From: Solibacillus daqui
GTDB lineage: Bacteria > Bacillota > Bacilli > Bacillales_A > Planococcaceae
Direction of reading: 5' to 3'
DNA length: 64,000 nucleotides
NCBI RefSeq assembly: GCF_028747805.1
Contig: NZ_CP114887.1
Span: 2,287,501 to 2,351,500, forward strand
Under the pieces are notes generated by a model, which searched no databases, was not told where the DNA came from, and saw only the letters and a list, made by a program, of their open reading frames with translations. How positions within the stretch are numbered: the first letter of the stretch is position 1; each line of letters opens with the position of its first letter. Made by a program: the position numbers and the translations under genes. Of this stretch, positions 53,737 through 61,807 are shown piece by piece.

Positions 53737-56136
53737 CTATAATTTTATTCGCTGTAATCGCAGTGCATTTAATACAACCGACACGGAGCTAAATGCCATC
53801 GCTGCTCCGGCAACCCAAGGCGCTAATAACCCGAGAGCGGCAATTGGAATACCAATAACATTGTAGGCAAATGCCCAGAACAGATTTTGTTTAATATTCG
53901 TCATGGTTTTACGACTCATTAAAATCGCATCGGCAATACTGTTTAAATCGCCGCGAATTAATGTAATATCTGCAGCTTCCATCGCTACATCAGTCCCTGT
54001 TCCGACAGCCATTCCGATATCAGCCATTGCTAAAGCTGGTGCATCATTAATCCCATCTCCAACCATCGCTACCTTTTTCCCTTGCTGCTGCAATTTTTCA
54101 ATTTGCTGGGCTTTCTGCTCTGGTAATACTTCTGCAATTACTTCATCAATCCCGACTTCCGTTGCAATTTTTTGTGCAGTACGTTCATTATCTCCTGTCA
54201 GCATCACAACTTTTATACCAAGCTCATGTAATCTTGCTACTGCCTCTTTCGATGTTGCCTTTACAGTATCTGCAACCGCTACAATTCCAGCGAGCTGTTC
54301 GTTAATGGCAATAAGCATGGCTGTTTTTCCATCACGCTCAAAGCTTACTAATTGCTGCTCCACTATGTCTAATATCGTAACATTCTGTGAATTCATAAAC
54401 TTTCTCGTTCCTACGAGTACATGTTTACCCGAAACCTTTGCCTCTATCCCAAACCCTGGAATTGCTTGGAAATCCGTTGCCTGTTCAATTGTAATGCCCC
54501 GTTCTTTCACACCCTGCACAATTGCTTCTGCTAATGGATGCTCCGATGCATTTTCAGCGGCTGCTACTTTTTCGAGTATATCGGTTTCACTAAAGTTATC
54601 AAAAACGATAACATCTGTTAGCACAGGTTGCCCATTTGTGACAGTTCCTGTTTTGTCAACAACAACCGTGTCAATAAAGCCCGTTTGCTCTAAATGTTCG
54701 CCGCCTTTAAATAATATACCAAACTGCGCCGCTCGACCTGATCCTGCCATAATCGATGTAGGCGTTGCTAAGCCCAGTGCACATGGACATGCAATTACAA
54801 GAACTGCAATTGTAGCTTCAAATGCTGCTGTAAAATCTTTACTTACTAACCACCAAATAATGAATGTTAAAACTGCAATCCCCACAACTATCGGGACGAA
54901 AATACTTGAAATTTTATCTGCTAAACGTTGAATTGGCGCTTTTGAACCTTGAGCTGCTTCGACGATTTTTATTATTTGAGCAAGTGCTGTTTCATGCCCA
55001 ACTTTTAGAGCCTTCATTTCAAGTGCACCGTTTTTATTAATCGTTGCACCATATACGAAATCGCCTGCCTTTTTATCAACGGGTAGGCTTTCACCTGTTA
55101 GCATCGATTCGTCAACGGCTGAAACACCACTTAGTACTTCCCCATCAACTGGTATTTTTTCACCTGGCTTAATACGTAAAATCTCACCAATTTGTACTTG
55201 CTCTAACGCAATTTGTTGCTCTATGCCATCTCGTACGACAGTTGCCACTTTTGCTTGCATGCCCATTAACTGTTTAATCGCCTGTGACGATTTCCCCTTC
55301 GCACGGGCTTCGAATAATTTACCAAGTATAATTAATGTAATTAGCACCGCACTCGTTTCAAAATACAAATGAGGCATATGATTCGTACCTGCATGCAAAA
55401 GTGTTTGATAAATACTATAGAAGTATGCGGCACTCGTCCCCATCACAACGAGTACATCCATATTAGCAGAGCCACTGCGTAGTGATTTATAAGCCCCTAC
55501 GTAAAACTGCCATCCAATAATGAATTGCACAGGTGTTGCTAATACAAGCTGTACCCAAGGATTCATTAAAAAGTCAGGTACATATAAAAAACTAGTCCAT
55601 GAAAAGTGCCCTACCATCGTCCATAGCAGTGGTAATGACAAAATCGCTGCGACAATAAACTTCCATTGCTGTTTTTTTATCGCTAGTTCACGATGGTCGA
55701 CTGGATCACCTTCTAGTACTTTTTCTGCACCATAACCGATTTTTTCAATTCGATTCATAATATCCAATATCGATATTTGAGATGGATTAAATTCAATTGT
55801 TGCTTTTTCAAGTGCTAAGTTGACATTTGCAGTTGAAATTCCGTCCACTTTACTAAGCACTTTTTCGATACGAGCCGAACACGCCGAACACGTCATTCCT
55901 GTAATATTTAGCTCTGCTTTTTCCTTTACTACATCATAGCCAAGCCCTTGAATTTTTTGCTCAATTTGTTCAGGTTTAAGCGTTTCATTATTATAGGAAA
56001 TCGTTGCTTTTTCCAGTGCTAAATTTACATTGGCATCTTCCACACCGTCCATACGTTTCAAACCTTTTTCAATACGTGCTGAACACGCTGCACAGGTCAT
56101 TCCTGTAACCTGCATTGTTATTTCTTTTTTTGTCAT
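53737..56136 (-). CDS. copA: copper-exporting P-type ATPase
   Basis: P1B-type Cu(I) exporter, 799 aa. Two N-terminal metal-binding domains carry [10 protein letters not shown] (about residue 12) and [10 protein letters not shown] (about residue 80). Then eight TM segments, with the transport site CPC at about 449-451 in TM6 and the phosphorylation loop DKTGT near 493. The nucleotide and hinge motifs follow with GDGINDAP near 697. ATG after GAGAGGTG. It follows copZ by 132 bp and has its own CsoR-like box at 56154. Copper is pumped out after delivery by CopZ. Confidence 0.97.
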   Translation of the reverse strand: MTKKEITMQVTGMTCAACSARIEKGLKRMDGVEDANVNLALEKATISYNNETLKPEQIEQKIQGLGYDVVKEKAELNITGMTCSACSARIEKVLSKVDGISTANVNLALEKATIEFNPSQISILDIMNRIEKIGYGAEKVLEGDPVDHRELAIKKQQWKFIVAAILSLPLLWTMVGHFSWTSFLYVPDFLMNPWVQLVLATPVQFIIGWQFYVGAYKSLRSGSANMDVLVVMGTSAAYFYSIYQTLLHAGTNHMPHLYFETSAVLITLIILGKLFEARAKGKSSQAIKQLMGMQAKVATVVRDGIEQQIALEQVQIGEILRIKPGEKIPVDGEVLSGVSAVDESMLTGESLPVDKKAGDFVYGATINKNGALEMKALKVGHETALAQIIKIVEAAQGSKAPIQRLADKISSIFVPIVVGIAVLTFIIWWLVSKDFTAAFEATIAVLVIACPCALGLATPTSIMAGSGRAAQFGILFKGGEHLEQTGFIDTVVVDKTGTVTNGQPVLTDVIVFDNFSETDILEKVAAAENASEHPLAEAIVQGVKERGITIEQATDFQAIPGFGIEAKVSGKHVLVGTRKFMNSQNVTILDIVEQQLVSFERDGKTAMLIAINEQLAGIVAVADTVKATSKEAVARLHELGIKVVMLTGDNERTAQKIATEVGIDEVIAEVLPEQKAQQIEKLQQQGKKVAMVGDGINDAPALAMADIGMAVGTGTDVAMEAADITLIRGDLNSIADAILMSRKTMTNIKQNLFWAFAYNVIGIPIAALGLLAPWVAGAAMAFSSVSVVLNALRLQRIKL

Positions 56137-56153
56137 CTCACTTCACCTCTCAT

Positions 56154-56170
56154 ATACCTACATGGGGTAT
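56154..56170 (-). promoter_or_regulatory. CsoR-like operator directly upstream of copA
   Basis: ATACCTACATGGGGTAT (plus strand), with ATACC/GGTAT ends and the CCCC half-site of the CsoR box. It lies just upstream of the copA ribosome site, so copA can be controlled separately from csoR-copZ. Not perfectly palindromic. Regulator assignment is inferred from neighbours. Confidence 0.55.
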
Positions 56171-56268
56171 AAAAATATTTAAAAAGATAGGCTCCCTTTT
56201 CACAGAATGGATAGAGAACCTTCGCAAAATTAACTTCCTTTATTGGGTGTTTGAGTACCCATAAAAAG

Positions 56269-56475
56269 TTACACGACGTCGTAGCCTTGCTCGTCGATTG
56301 TTTCTTTAATTTGATCAACTGTAACTGAAGATTCATCAAAAGCAACAATTACTTTCGCATCTGCTAAATCAACTTTTACTTCTTGAACACCTGCTAAAGC
56401 ACCAACACTTGTTTCTACAGCTTTCACACAGTGACCACATGACATACCCTGTACATTTAATGTTACATTTTCCAT
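56269..56475 (-). CDS. copZ: copper chaperone CopZ
   Basis: 68-aa HMA-domain metallochaperone that carries Cu(I) to CopA. The metal motif MSCGHC is near residues 10-15; ferredoxin-like betaalphabetabetaalphabeta fold pattern with no extensions. AAGGAG before the ATG. It follows csoR by 13 bp, giving the classic csoR-copZ-copA order of Bacilli. Cytosolic dimer likely with bound copper. Confidence 0.95.
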   Translation of the reverse strand: MENVTLNVQGMSCGHCVKAVETSVGALAGVQEVKVDLADAKVIVAFDESSVTVDQIKETIDEQGYDVV

Positions 56476-56488
56476 CTTAAATCGCTCC

Positions 56489-56812
56489 TTATTTTTTCAT
56501 TAGTTTTTGAATTGTGACAATAAGTTCATCGAGCACTTCATCGTCACCTTCATTTAATCGATCGACAACACAGCCTTTTAAATGACCTTCAAGCAAAATT
56601 TTTGCCACACTATTTAAAGCGGATTGCGTAGCGGATAATTGTGTAATAATATCATCACAATAAACATCTTTTTCAATCATGCCCTTAATACCACGAATTT
56701 GGCCTTCTACTCGGTTGAGCCTTGTCGTTAAATCTTTTTTTATCTTCTCAGGATGATGACTCTTGCGACAGCTAACTTCATGCGTTTCTTGTACATCATC
56801 ATTACTTTGCAT
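56489..56812 (-). CDS. csoR: copper-sensing repressor CsoR
   Basis: 107 aa from ATG 56812; AGGAGG lies about 10 nt upstream, and a 3-codon longer start lies too close to it. All-helical DUF156 repressor. The Cu(I) ligands Cys52 (VYCDD), His77 (EGHLKG) and Cys81 (GCV) make the C-H-C set that marks CsoR rather than RcnR or FrmR. It should bind the palindromic box at 56846 and release it on Cu(I) binding. First gene of the copper operon. Confidence 0.95.
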   Translation of the reverse strand: MQSNDDVQETHEVSCRKSHHPEKIKKDLTTRLNRVEGQIRGIKGMIEKDVYCDDIITQLSATQSALNSVAKILLEGHLKGCVVDRLNEGDDEVLDELIVTIQKLMKK

Positions 56813-56845
56813 GTAAATCAATCCTCCTAACTTAAGTTCACTTTA

Positions 56846-56866
56846 ACATACCTTAAGGGGGTATGT
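56846..56866 (-). promoter_or_regulatory. CsoR operator in the csoR promoter
   Basis: ACATACC...GGTATGT ends around TTAAGGGG, which is the pseudo-palindrome expected for CsoR. On the minus strand a TTTACA/TAAAGT pair with an 18-bp spacer surrounds it, so the bound repressor would cover the promoter spacer. Confidence 0.75.
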
Positions 56867-56915
56867 AAAGCGAAGAGTTTTTTTATTTTTTCACAAATTT
56901 CCAGAATGGAATTTG

Positions 56916-57026
56916 ATGAGTAAGACTACAGCAAATCAACTCGATGAAACATTAGAATAAATTCTACACTGTGCGCCAATGATTAAAAAATTATTCTCAG
57001 CAGATGATTTAGCTTCGAAAATATAA
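56916..57026 (+). pseudogene. short remnant, possibly of a sensor/chemoreceptor gene
   Basis: Plus-strand frame from ATG 56916 reads MSKTTANQLDETLE, a stop, then ILHCAPMIKKLFSADDLASKI and a second stop. The pattern of a helix followed by LxxAPxIxKLFxxD resembles the N-terminus of some Bacillales MCP/PAS-type proteins from memory. No ribosome site, only about 36 codons and an internal stop. Low confidence; it may be chance. Confidence 0.3.
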
Positions 57027-57067
57027 AAATAACCGTGATGTCCGAATTGGACGTCACGGTTATTTTT
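57027..57067. terminator. strong terminator at the end of the ypiP-like gene
   Basis: Nearly perfect inverted repeat with outer AAATAACCGTGA and TCACGGTTATTT and inner GTCC/GGAC. It overlaps the ypiP stop codon (57060) and has T runs on both strands. Confidence 0.88.
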
Positions 57068-57845
57068 GTATAATACCATAATGAAATTTTGACGTTAAGC
57101 GTATATCCCGTTTAAAACCGTAAAGCTCAAACCATTCTGATTGATAATGTGCTTTTAATACAACACGCTTTTTTGCCACACGTATTGCTTCATCTACCCA
57201 AGCTGCTGATAATGCAATATGACTGCCTGCATGACGAAGAGCCTCAAAATTTGAAGATTCTTCAATTACTTGTTCAAACATCGGGTCCATATAGACAACA
57301 TCATAGCTATTGGAAGGTTGCTGCTGTAAAAATTCTAATGCATTTGCGTGAATTACTTCAATATTACGCATGCATTTAGTTAAAGGCAGCTCGGTAGTAT
57401 CATACGTTTGCATGCCGTTCTTCACGATAAATGCGACGTTTCGATCTGCTTCAAGCCCGGTAACTTTCCCCTGCTCTCCTACTACAAAAGCAGCGAGTAA
57501 GGAATCAGAACCAATGCCAAGCGTGCAGTCTAAAAACGAATCACCTTGCTGTAAATCGCAAGCAGTAAGGAATGGCTCCTGTTCACCGCGTGCCACACGC
57601 TTTAATCGAAAGGCCGATGAATTCGGATGAAAAAAGAAAGGCGCCTCAGCACCTTTCGCATAATATTCATAACGGTTCTTACCCGCTACTATGACATTCG
57701 CATCATAGTTATCTGCAAGGTTTTTCACAGATCGTTTTTGACGTGGAACAATTTCCGCTTCTAGTTCGTTACGTGCAAAATCGGCAAGCTGTAGCGACGC
57801 ATCATCTGGTCGCCCTGCTGTTGTGACGATGGTTACTCGGCACAT
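57060..57845 (-). CDS. class I SAM-dependent methyltransferase, YpiP/RsmJ-like
   Basis: 261 aa. A small N-terminal domain (residues 1-75, RPDDASLQLADFARNE) precedes the SAM-binding fold. Motif I is DCTLGIGSDSLLAAFVVG near residue 105, followed by VTGLEADRNVA and the catalytic segment YMDPMFEQ. This order fits the RsmJ/DUF548-type group and B. subtilis YpiP. RsmJ methylates 16S rRNA guanine; target here is not proven. ATG overlaps the end of brxA by 13 bp, so it is coupled to it. Confidence 0.82.
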   Translation of the reverse strand: MCRVTIVTTAGRPDDASLQLADFARNELEAEIVPRQKRSVKNLADNYDANVIVAGKNRYEYYAKGAEAPFFFHPNSSAFRLKRVARGEQEPFLTACDLQQGDSFLDCTLGIGSDSLLAAFVVGEQGKVTGLEADRNVAFIVKNGMQTYDTTELPLTKCMRNIEVIHANALEFLQQQPSNSYDVVYMDPMFEQVIEESSNFEALRHAGSHIALSAAWVDEAIRVAKKRVVLKAHYQSEWFELYGFKRDIRLTSKFHYGIIQK

Positions 57846-58264
57846 ACTTGCTTTAATACATCTGCTAAATGATCTCGAATTTGCTCCATTGGGAAGCCTT
57901 CGATTTGTTCACGTGGAATAAAGTACGCTAATTGACCATCTTTTAAAATTGCCATCGATGGTGAGCTTGCTGGTACTTCATCGAAATAACCACGCATTGC
58001 TGCTGTTGCTTCTGGGTCTTGACCTGCAAACACCGTTATTAATTGATCTGGCTTCACTTCCGCCACTGCTTCACGCGCTGCTGGACGTGCTAAACCTGCT
58101 GCACAGCCACAAACAGAGTTAATCACGACAAGTGAAGTCCCCTTCGTTTCTGCCATAAATTCATGCACGCTATCTGCAGTCGTTAATTGTGTAAAACCCG
58201 CATTTTCAAGCTCTGCACGCATTGGCTGGGTTACCTGACGCATGTATTCATCGTAAGCGTTCAT
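57833..58264 (-). CDS. brxA: bacilliredoxin BrxA (YphP family)
   Basis: 143-aa thioredoxin-fold protein that removes bacillithiol from S-bacillithiolated proteins. CGC motif at residues 52-54 in place of CxxC, preceded by VVINSV. Same length as B. subtilis YphP/BrxA. ATG 58264 has an AAGGCGAAA region upstream; a 6-codon longer start has no ribosome site. It implies the host makes bacillithiol as redox buffer, in keeping with the Bacillales. Followed directly by the ypiP-like gene. Confidence 0.93.
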   Translation of the reverse strand: MNAYDEYMRQVTQPMRAELENAGFTQLTTADSVHEFMAETKGTSLVVINSVCGCAAGLARPAAREAVAEVKPDQLITVFAGQDPEATAAMRGYFDEVPASSPSMAILKDGQLAYFIPREQIEGFPMEQIRDHLADVLKQVCAE

Positions 58265-58418
58265 ATTTTCGCCTTCTTTCATTTATATTAACAATGCCCA
58301 TTATAACAGGGTTTTTACGGGTTGTACAAAGATTGGATTTTCATATATTTTCGGATTGTTTCGGGATTTATGTTACCTTTTGGTTACCTTTTTGTTTTTA
58401 AAAAAATTTGGATTCTTT

Positions 58419-58441
58419 AAAACGCAACGGTTGCGTTTTTT
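58419..58441. terminator. short hairpin with T-run before the island
   Basis: Arms AAAACGCAA (58419-58427) and TTGCGTTTT (58431-58439), then a T run on the plus strand. No plus-strand gene ends here, so it may be a stray terminator left by an inserted element, or act on minus-strand readthrough. Confidence 0.55.
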
Positions 58442-58546
58442 GGAATGGATTCAATTTTTCAAAGACGACAAATAAAGTTGTCTGTTTTTTATTATGTACT
58501 TACCATTCTATTTCCAATAAAATGGATTCAAAGGGAGTTGATAATA

Positions 58547-59260
58547 ATGGATAATCTATTTATGATTTTATTTTTATTAAGCGTGGTAGCTATCCCGATA
58601 TTCATCGTTTTATCGATAGTCGCTTTTATCAAAAAAAATGGATTAAAAGGTAAAAAACAAATTAAATTCGCAGGTTTCTCGCTTGTAGTTATGATTGTAT
58701 CTTTGATGGGTGTTGGTGCAACAGGAGATACATCGGACTCTGCCGCTGATGCAGACAACGAAAAAGTGGAAACAGTAGCTAAAGTCGAAGAGGAAAAAAC
58801 TAAAGAAGAAACACCGGAAGAAAAGGCTGCACGTGAAGCTAAAGAAGTCGAAGAAAAGGTTTTAGCGGAACAAAAGGCCAAAGAGGAAGCAGAGGCGAAA
58901 GCTAAAGCTGAAGAAGAAGCCAAAGCGATTGCAGAAGCTAAAGCAAAAGAGGCTAGTATTCCCCGTGAACATAAATCAGCTTTGAAAAAAGCAGAACAAT
59001 ACGCTCAAACTATGCACATGTCAAAAGCAGGGATTTACGACCAACTAACATCCGAATACGGTGAGAATTTCCCGGTAGAAGCTGCACAATATGCAATCGA
59101 TAACATCCAATGGGACTGGAACGCGAACGCCTTAAAAAAAGCAAAATCATACGCTGATATGATGGATATGTCGAATGCGGCTATTTACGATCAATTAATT
59201 TCTGAATACGGGGAGAAGTTTACAAAAGAAGAAGCACAATACGCTATTGATAATTTATAA
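58547..59260 (+). CDS. membrane protein with two Ltp (host cell surface-exposed lipoprotein) domains
   Basis: 237 aa from ATG 58547 after AAGGGAG. TM helices at about residues 5-27 and 42-58; no lipobox. Residues 61-137 are a charged Lys/Glu/Ala coiled-coil-like linker. Two tandem 45-residue Ltp repeats follow (139-188 and 192-237), each with the pattern ALKKAxxYAxxMxMSxAxIYDQLxSEYGExF. The Ltp fold is known from phage TP-J34 superinfection exclusion, where it blocks phage DNA entry, and from Firmicutes prophage lipoproteins. Probably envelope-located and possibly phage-protective; no neighbouring phage genes prove this. First gene of the accessory island. Confidence 0.82.
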   Translation: MDNLFMILFLLSVVAIPIFIVLSIVAFIKKNGLKGKKQIKFAGFSLVVMIVSLMGVGATGDTSDSAADADNEKVETVAKVEEEKTKEETPEEKAAREAKEVEEKVLAEQKAKEEAEAKAKAEEEAKAIAEAKAKEASIPREHKSALKKAEQYAQTMHMSKAGIYDQLTSEYGENFPVEAAQYAIDNIQWDWNANALKKAKSYADMMDMSNAAIYDQLISEYGEKFTKEEAQYAIDNL

Positions 59261-59303
59261 AAACAAGCCCTCCACAAACCATTGTGGAAGGCTTTATTTA
59301 TGA

Positions 59304-59555
59304 CTATACATGATGTTTTTTCCTTTCTGACTTAACTACTTTCCAAGTCTTTCCTCCGCCTACAGGCACTTTACCAACCATTATAAACCCTTTTACATCG
59401 TGCCCTACTTGTTTTTTAATCTCATTCGTTAAAATATTCGCGATAATATTTGGGTCTACAATATTATGACTGTGCTTTGGTGATTCATACTCTGACGCTT
59501 TATCTTCACCGTTTTCGTGATAATAATAAACGCAATGAAAATGATCTTTACCCAC
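59304..59555 (-). CDS. hypothetical protein, 83 aa
   Basis: Read from GTG 59555 (MGKDHFHCVYYYHENGEDKA), chosen because GGAGGGGG lies 8 nt upstream; the GTG 3 codons earlier overlaps that site. Not recognised. Soluble, His- and Lys-rich, with VVDPNIIANILTNEIKKQVGHDVKGFIMVGKVPVGGGKTW, likely a small alpha/beta fold. It is convergent with the Ltp gene in the accessory island and resembles the small hypothetical proteins of mobile DNA. Confidence 0.55.
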   Translation of the reverse strand: MGKDHFHCVYYYHENGEDKASEYESPKHSHNIVDPNIIANILTNEIKKQVGHDVKGFIMVGKVPVGGGKTWKVVKSERKKHHV

Positions 59556-59891
59556 TTTATTCACCCCCTCCTCACCAACTTACAATAATTAACATTACAT
59601 GTCTACAAAATATGGCAAACTGTCTGTTTGGAGGTATTTTATAATTTTTCGTCGACTATAGGCATAAGTAATATACACGATTTTATACGAAAAAAAGGGC
59701 CAGTAAAAAAGAAAAATGCTGAAACAACATACGTTGTTCTCATTGTATAAAAACGTTTATTGGGTTTATATTGTATGCTTTATAAATCAAGAATGAACCA
59801 AGGTAATATTGAGTTTGATAAAAATCGAGACGCTTTTTCAACAATCGTGTCAGTGAAGTTGTTACATATAGATATAAGAAAATTATAGTAA
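59556..59891. other. intergenic region in the island
   Basis: About 335 bp, very AT-rich, with no credible gene. A plus-strand stretch near 59791-59888 has an open frame (SRMNQGNIEFDKNRDAFST...) without a ribosome site; it may be the tail of a decayed gene. Nothing else is supported. Confidence 0.4.
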
Positions 59892-60071
59892 TCACTCTTT
59901 TTTTTCTTTATTAAGAAGTTCAATTATTTTATCAAGTTTATGTTCAATATCTTTAGAATTGGAATTTCTAAATTGTTTTAGAATTGAGCGAACTACATAA
60001 TACACCGCAAATAATAGTACAAATAGTATAACTAAAATATTCAATTGAGAAACTAAATCTCCGATACGCAT
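59892..60071 (-). CDS. small single-TM protein, DUF4083-like
   Basis: 59 aa from ATG 60071 (MRIGDLVSQLNILVIL), with GAGGTGA upstream; the GTG 3 codons earlier is part of that site. One TM helix at residues ~9-30, then a cytoplasmic amphipathic tail with two Lys-Leu heptad-like repeats (DIEHKLDKIIELLNKEKKE). The pattern of N-terminal TM plus KLDxIIELLxK tail resembles the DUF4083 family in Bacilli. Upstream at 60185-60227 is one copy of a repeat shared with the gene at 61184. Function unknown. Confidence 0.62.
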   Translation of the reverse strand: MRIGDLVSQLNILVILFVLLFAVYYVVRSILKQFRNSNSKDIEHKLDKIIELLNKEKKE

Positions 60072-60184
60072 TTTCTTCACCTCGAAAACAAAATGTTTTG
60101 TTTAATTTTACCATAAATTTCTCGATAAATATACATGGATATAGCCTGATTGTTGAATGTTGTAAACTCACCCAAAGCAGTGTT

Positions 60185-60227
60185 TGGGAACAATTCGTTC
60201 CTTATTTTTGTAAATCCGCATAAATCT
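60185..60227 (-). repeat. inverted repeat IR-L, upstream of the 59-aa gene
   Basis: On the minus strand AGATTTATGCGGATTTACAA (20 nt) is identical to plus-strand 61053-61072. The next 23 nt match at roughly 16 positions (AAGG...GAA..GT.CCCA). Orientation is such that each copy points toward a small membrane-protein gene (59892 here; 61184 for the other). It may be a duplicated promoter/leader, a protein-binding module or decayed coding DNA. Confidence 0.6.
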
Positions 60228-60335
60228 GACGAGACCCCTATAATGACTCGTATTTTCACTCGTCCTGGTGCTCGACAATAATTTAATTATTGTAAATATA
60301 AATTAAGAGTGAAGTTGAAAAGATGTCATAAAAAC

Positions 60336-60684
60336 TCACCCCGTCGCAATCAATGAATGCAGCATTTTTTTAAATTCATTTTTTAATTGCTTGTTATTGT
60401 ATTTCAAAATCTCTTCATTTCCCTGCATCATGTAATGATAATTGCTATGTTCATCATCTACACGTTTCCATTGACCTACTTGTATCTTATTTAATCTTAA
60501 AAGCCGTTGTAAGTTGTAATAATCGGATGGATTGCAAGTAACTTATTAATTAAGTCTTGCAATTTTGGTGTTTTAATACGATCTGGAAATTTTTCGATTT
60601 GTTCTTTGTCACTTATTAAAGATCTATGCGCCATATTTCTATTAGAATGAATTGGTGTAGAAGTTGCTGTTGTTCTTCTGTCAT
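60336..60684 (-). pseudogene. frameshifted gene following the WYL-like pseudogene
   Basis: Starts ATG 60684 overlapping the stop of the WYL-like gene as ATGA. The ATG frame gives MTEEQQQLLHQFILIEIWRI and stops after two more residues; a second frame then reads DKEQIEKFPDRIKTPKLQDL and onward to HP; a third reads SDYYNLQRLLRLNKIQVGQW and then NYHYMMQGNEEILKYNNKQL to the end at 60336. Joined across two frameshifts these would form one helical protein. I do not recognise it. Evidence for coding is the overlap start and the continuity of open segments. Confidence 0.45.
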
Positions 60685-60902
60685 ACGATACCACGCTCTT
60701 TATAAACGACTGGTGCAATTGCTAACACATTGTATATGATAAAAGTATGTTTTGCTTATTTGATAAAACAGTAAGCCTGCATATTGTCTCCGATGATTTT
60801 AACAAGCTTAATACGACGTTTTGTAATCTTGCCGTCTTTAGCCATATACATAATATCCACCGTTTGATATCGCTGCATTGCACGTACTAATTGTTCTTTC
60901 AT
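60681..60902 (-). pseudogene. WYL-like small phage-type gene with an in-frame stop
   Basis: From ATG 60902 (GAAGGA upstream) the frame reads MKEQLVRAMQRYQTVDIMYM, then AKDGKITKRRIKLVKIIGDN, then MQAYCFIK and a TAA (60756-60758). It continues in the same frame as AKHTFIIYNVLAIAPVVYKE with RGIV to a natural stop. The complete 73-residue layout, a small beta barrel with a KGKITKRxIK core and a final VLAIAPV block, matches WYL-like proteins of about 70-75 aa found next to YolD/UvrX-type genes in Bacillus prophages. One nonsense codon splits it. The first part might still be made as a 48-aa protein. Confidence 0.6.
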
Positions 60903-61052
60903 AATAATTAAATCCTTCAGCAAAAAAGAACATTTGTTCTTGTTTTTGATTATTATAGAACTTTTGTTTCTATTTTAAAACAGAAAAAATTTTATTTTAT
61001 TGGTAAATATATGATTAAACGTAAAAAAGCCAGCTCCCTAATTACGGTCCCT

Positions 61053-61095
61053 AGATTTATGCGGATTTACAACGTTAAGGTAAGAATAGTCCCCA
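61053..61095 (+). repeat. inverted repeat IR-R, upstream of the L7/L12-like gene
   Basis: Plus-strand copy of the 20-nt AGATTTATGCGGATTTACAA block plus a diverged tail. It ends 89 bp before the start at 61184; the other copy ends 114 bp before its gene. The DNA between each repeat and its gene also shares short matches (TTATCG...ACATTTTGT), so a whole upstream region may have been duplicated. Confidence 0.6.
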
Positions 61096-61183
61096 ATCGA
61101 AAAATTTTAGGAAGGTTTAAGTTTTATCGTAAAAATGGAACATTTTGTAATTGTGTTATAATAGTCTTAAAGGTGGGATTTTC

Positions 61184-61462
61184 ATGGATTTTTATATTGT
61201 TATTGTTTTGATATTATTTATTTGTATTTATTTACTCTCTACTGTCAGTAAACTTAATAGTCGTGTGAAAGGTTTGGAATATACGTTGGAACAGATTACC
61301 AAACAAGTTGGTGTACCTGAATACCCAATAAATAACGAATTACGACAACTCTTAAAAGAAGGTAATGATGTCAAGGCGGTAAAAAGAGCGAGAAAAACAT
61401 TAGGGCTTTCATTAATAGAAGCCAAACAGTATATTGATATTTTAAAACTTGAAGTCAAATAA
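61184..61462 (+). CDS. membrane-anchored protein with ribosomal L7/L12 C-terminal-like domain
   Basis: 92 aa from ATG 61184, after AAAGGTGGG. One TM helix at residues 2-20, a coiled-coil linker (KLNSRVKGLEYTLEQITKQVG) to about 45, then a C-terminal domain whose NDVKAVKRARKTLGLSLIEAKQYIDIL resembles the helix alpha1-alpha2 face of L7/L12, normally the factor-binding surface. Small TM-plus-L7/L12-CTD proteins occur in Firmicutes genomes, often as unknowns. The TATAAT at 61157-61162 is a likely -10. No ribosomal role is implied because the domain is membrane-tethered. Confidence 0.7.
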   Translation: MDFYIVIVLILFICIYLLSTVSKLNSRVKGLEYTLEQITKQVGVPEYPINNELRQLLKEGNDVKAVKRARKTLGLSLIEAKQYIDILKLEVK

Positions 61463-61523
61463 TTTTCTAACACGGAAATTTAAGATTTTATATACGGTTG
61501 TATAATAAAGAGGGGGGATAAAA

Positions 61524-61742
61524 ATGAATTTTCCGATGATTTCTCAAATACGTTTCCCAAAATTAATATTACACTCATTGTTATTAATCTTTGTTTTGAC
61601 ACTGATATTTATATTTAGCATAGGCATAATTAATTGGATATTTGATACAAATATTTCTACAGAAAATGGACCTACTACATTCTTAGTTATGATTTGGATT
61701 TTCTTTGCTATCCAGAATAAAAAATATCAGAAAAAAGCTTAG
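61524..61742 (+). CDS. small two-TM membrane protein, 72 aa
   Basis: 72 aa, AGAGGGGGG before the ATG. Two hydrophobic segments: residues ~15-37 (LHSLLLIFVLTLIFIFSIGI) and ~49-63. C-terminus Lys-rich (KKYQKKA). Not recognised. Second in a plus-strand row of small membrane-protein genes (61184, 61524, 61808, 62292), each with its own strong ribosome site. Confidence 0.6.
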   Translation: MNFPMISQIRFPKLILHSLLLIFVLTLIFIFSIGIINWIFDTNISTENGPTTFLVMIWIFFAIQNKKYQKKA

Positions 61743-61807
61743 TTTAAATAGATGTAACGTTATAATTTTACGAATAGCCTCTAGACTTGCAAAAAAGGGG
61801 AATTGTA

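Noticed and set aside
53903-54931. 342-codon plus-strand frame antisense to copA
   Set aside because: Low-complexity Ser/Ala/Thr/Pro composition, no ribosome site, and fully inside the conserved copA gene; a shadow of its codon pattern.
58283-58546. Attachment site or integrase remnant at the island's left edge
   Set aside because: No integrase-like frame and no tRNA-end duplication found. A GTTACC repeat near 58369-58389 is too short to call.
60077-60259. 60-codon minus-strand frame across the IR-L repeat
   Set aside because: No ribosome site; overlaps the leader of the 59-aa gene. The similar SDLCGFT/LDLCGFT readings in both repeats are noted, but one of them is closed by stops.
61011-61211. 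66-codon plus-strand frame overlapping the L7/L12-like gene start
   Set aside because: Overlaps the IR-R repeat, the likely -10 and the next gene; no ribosome site.
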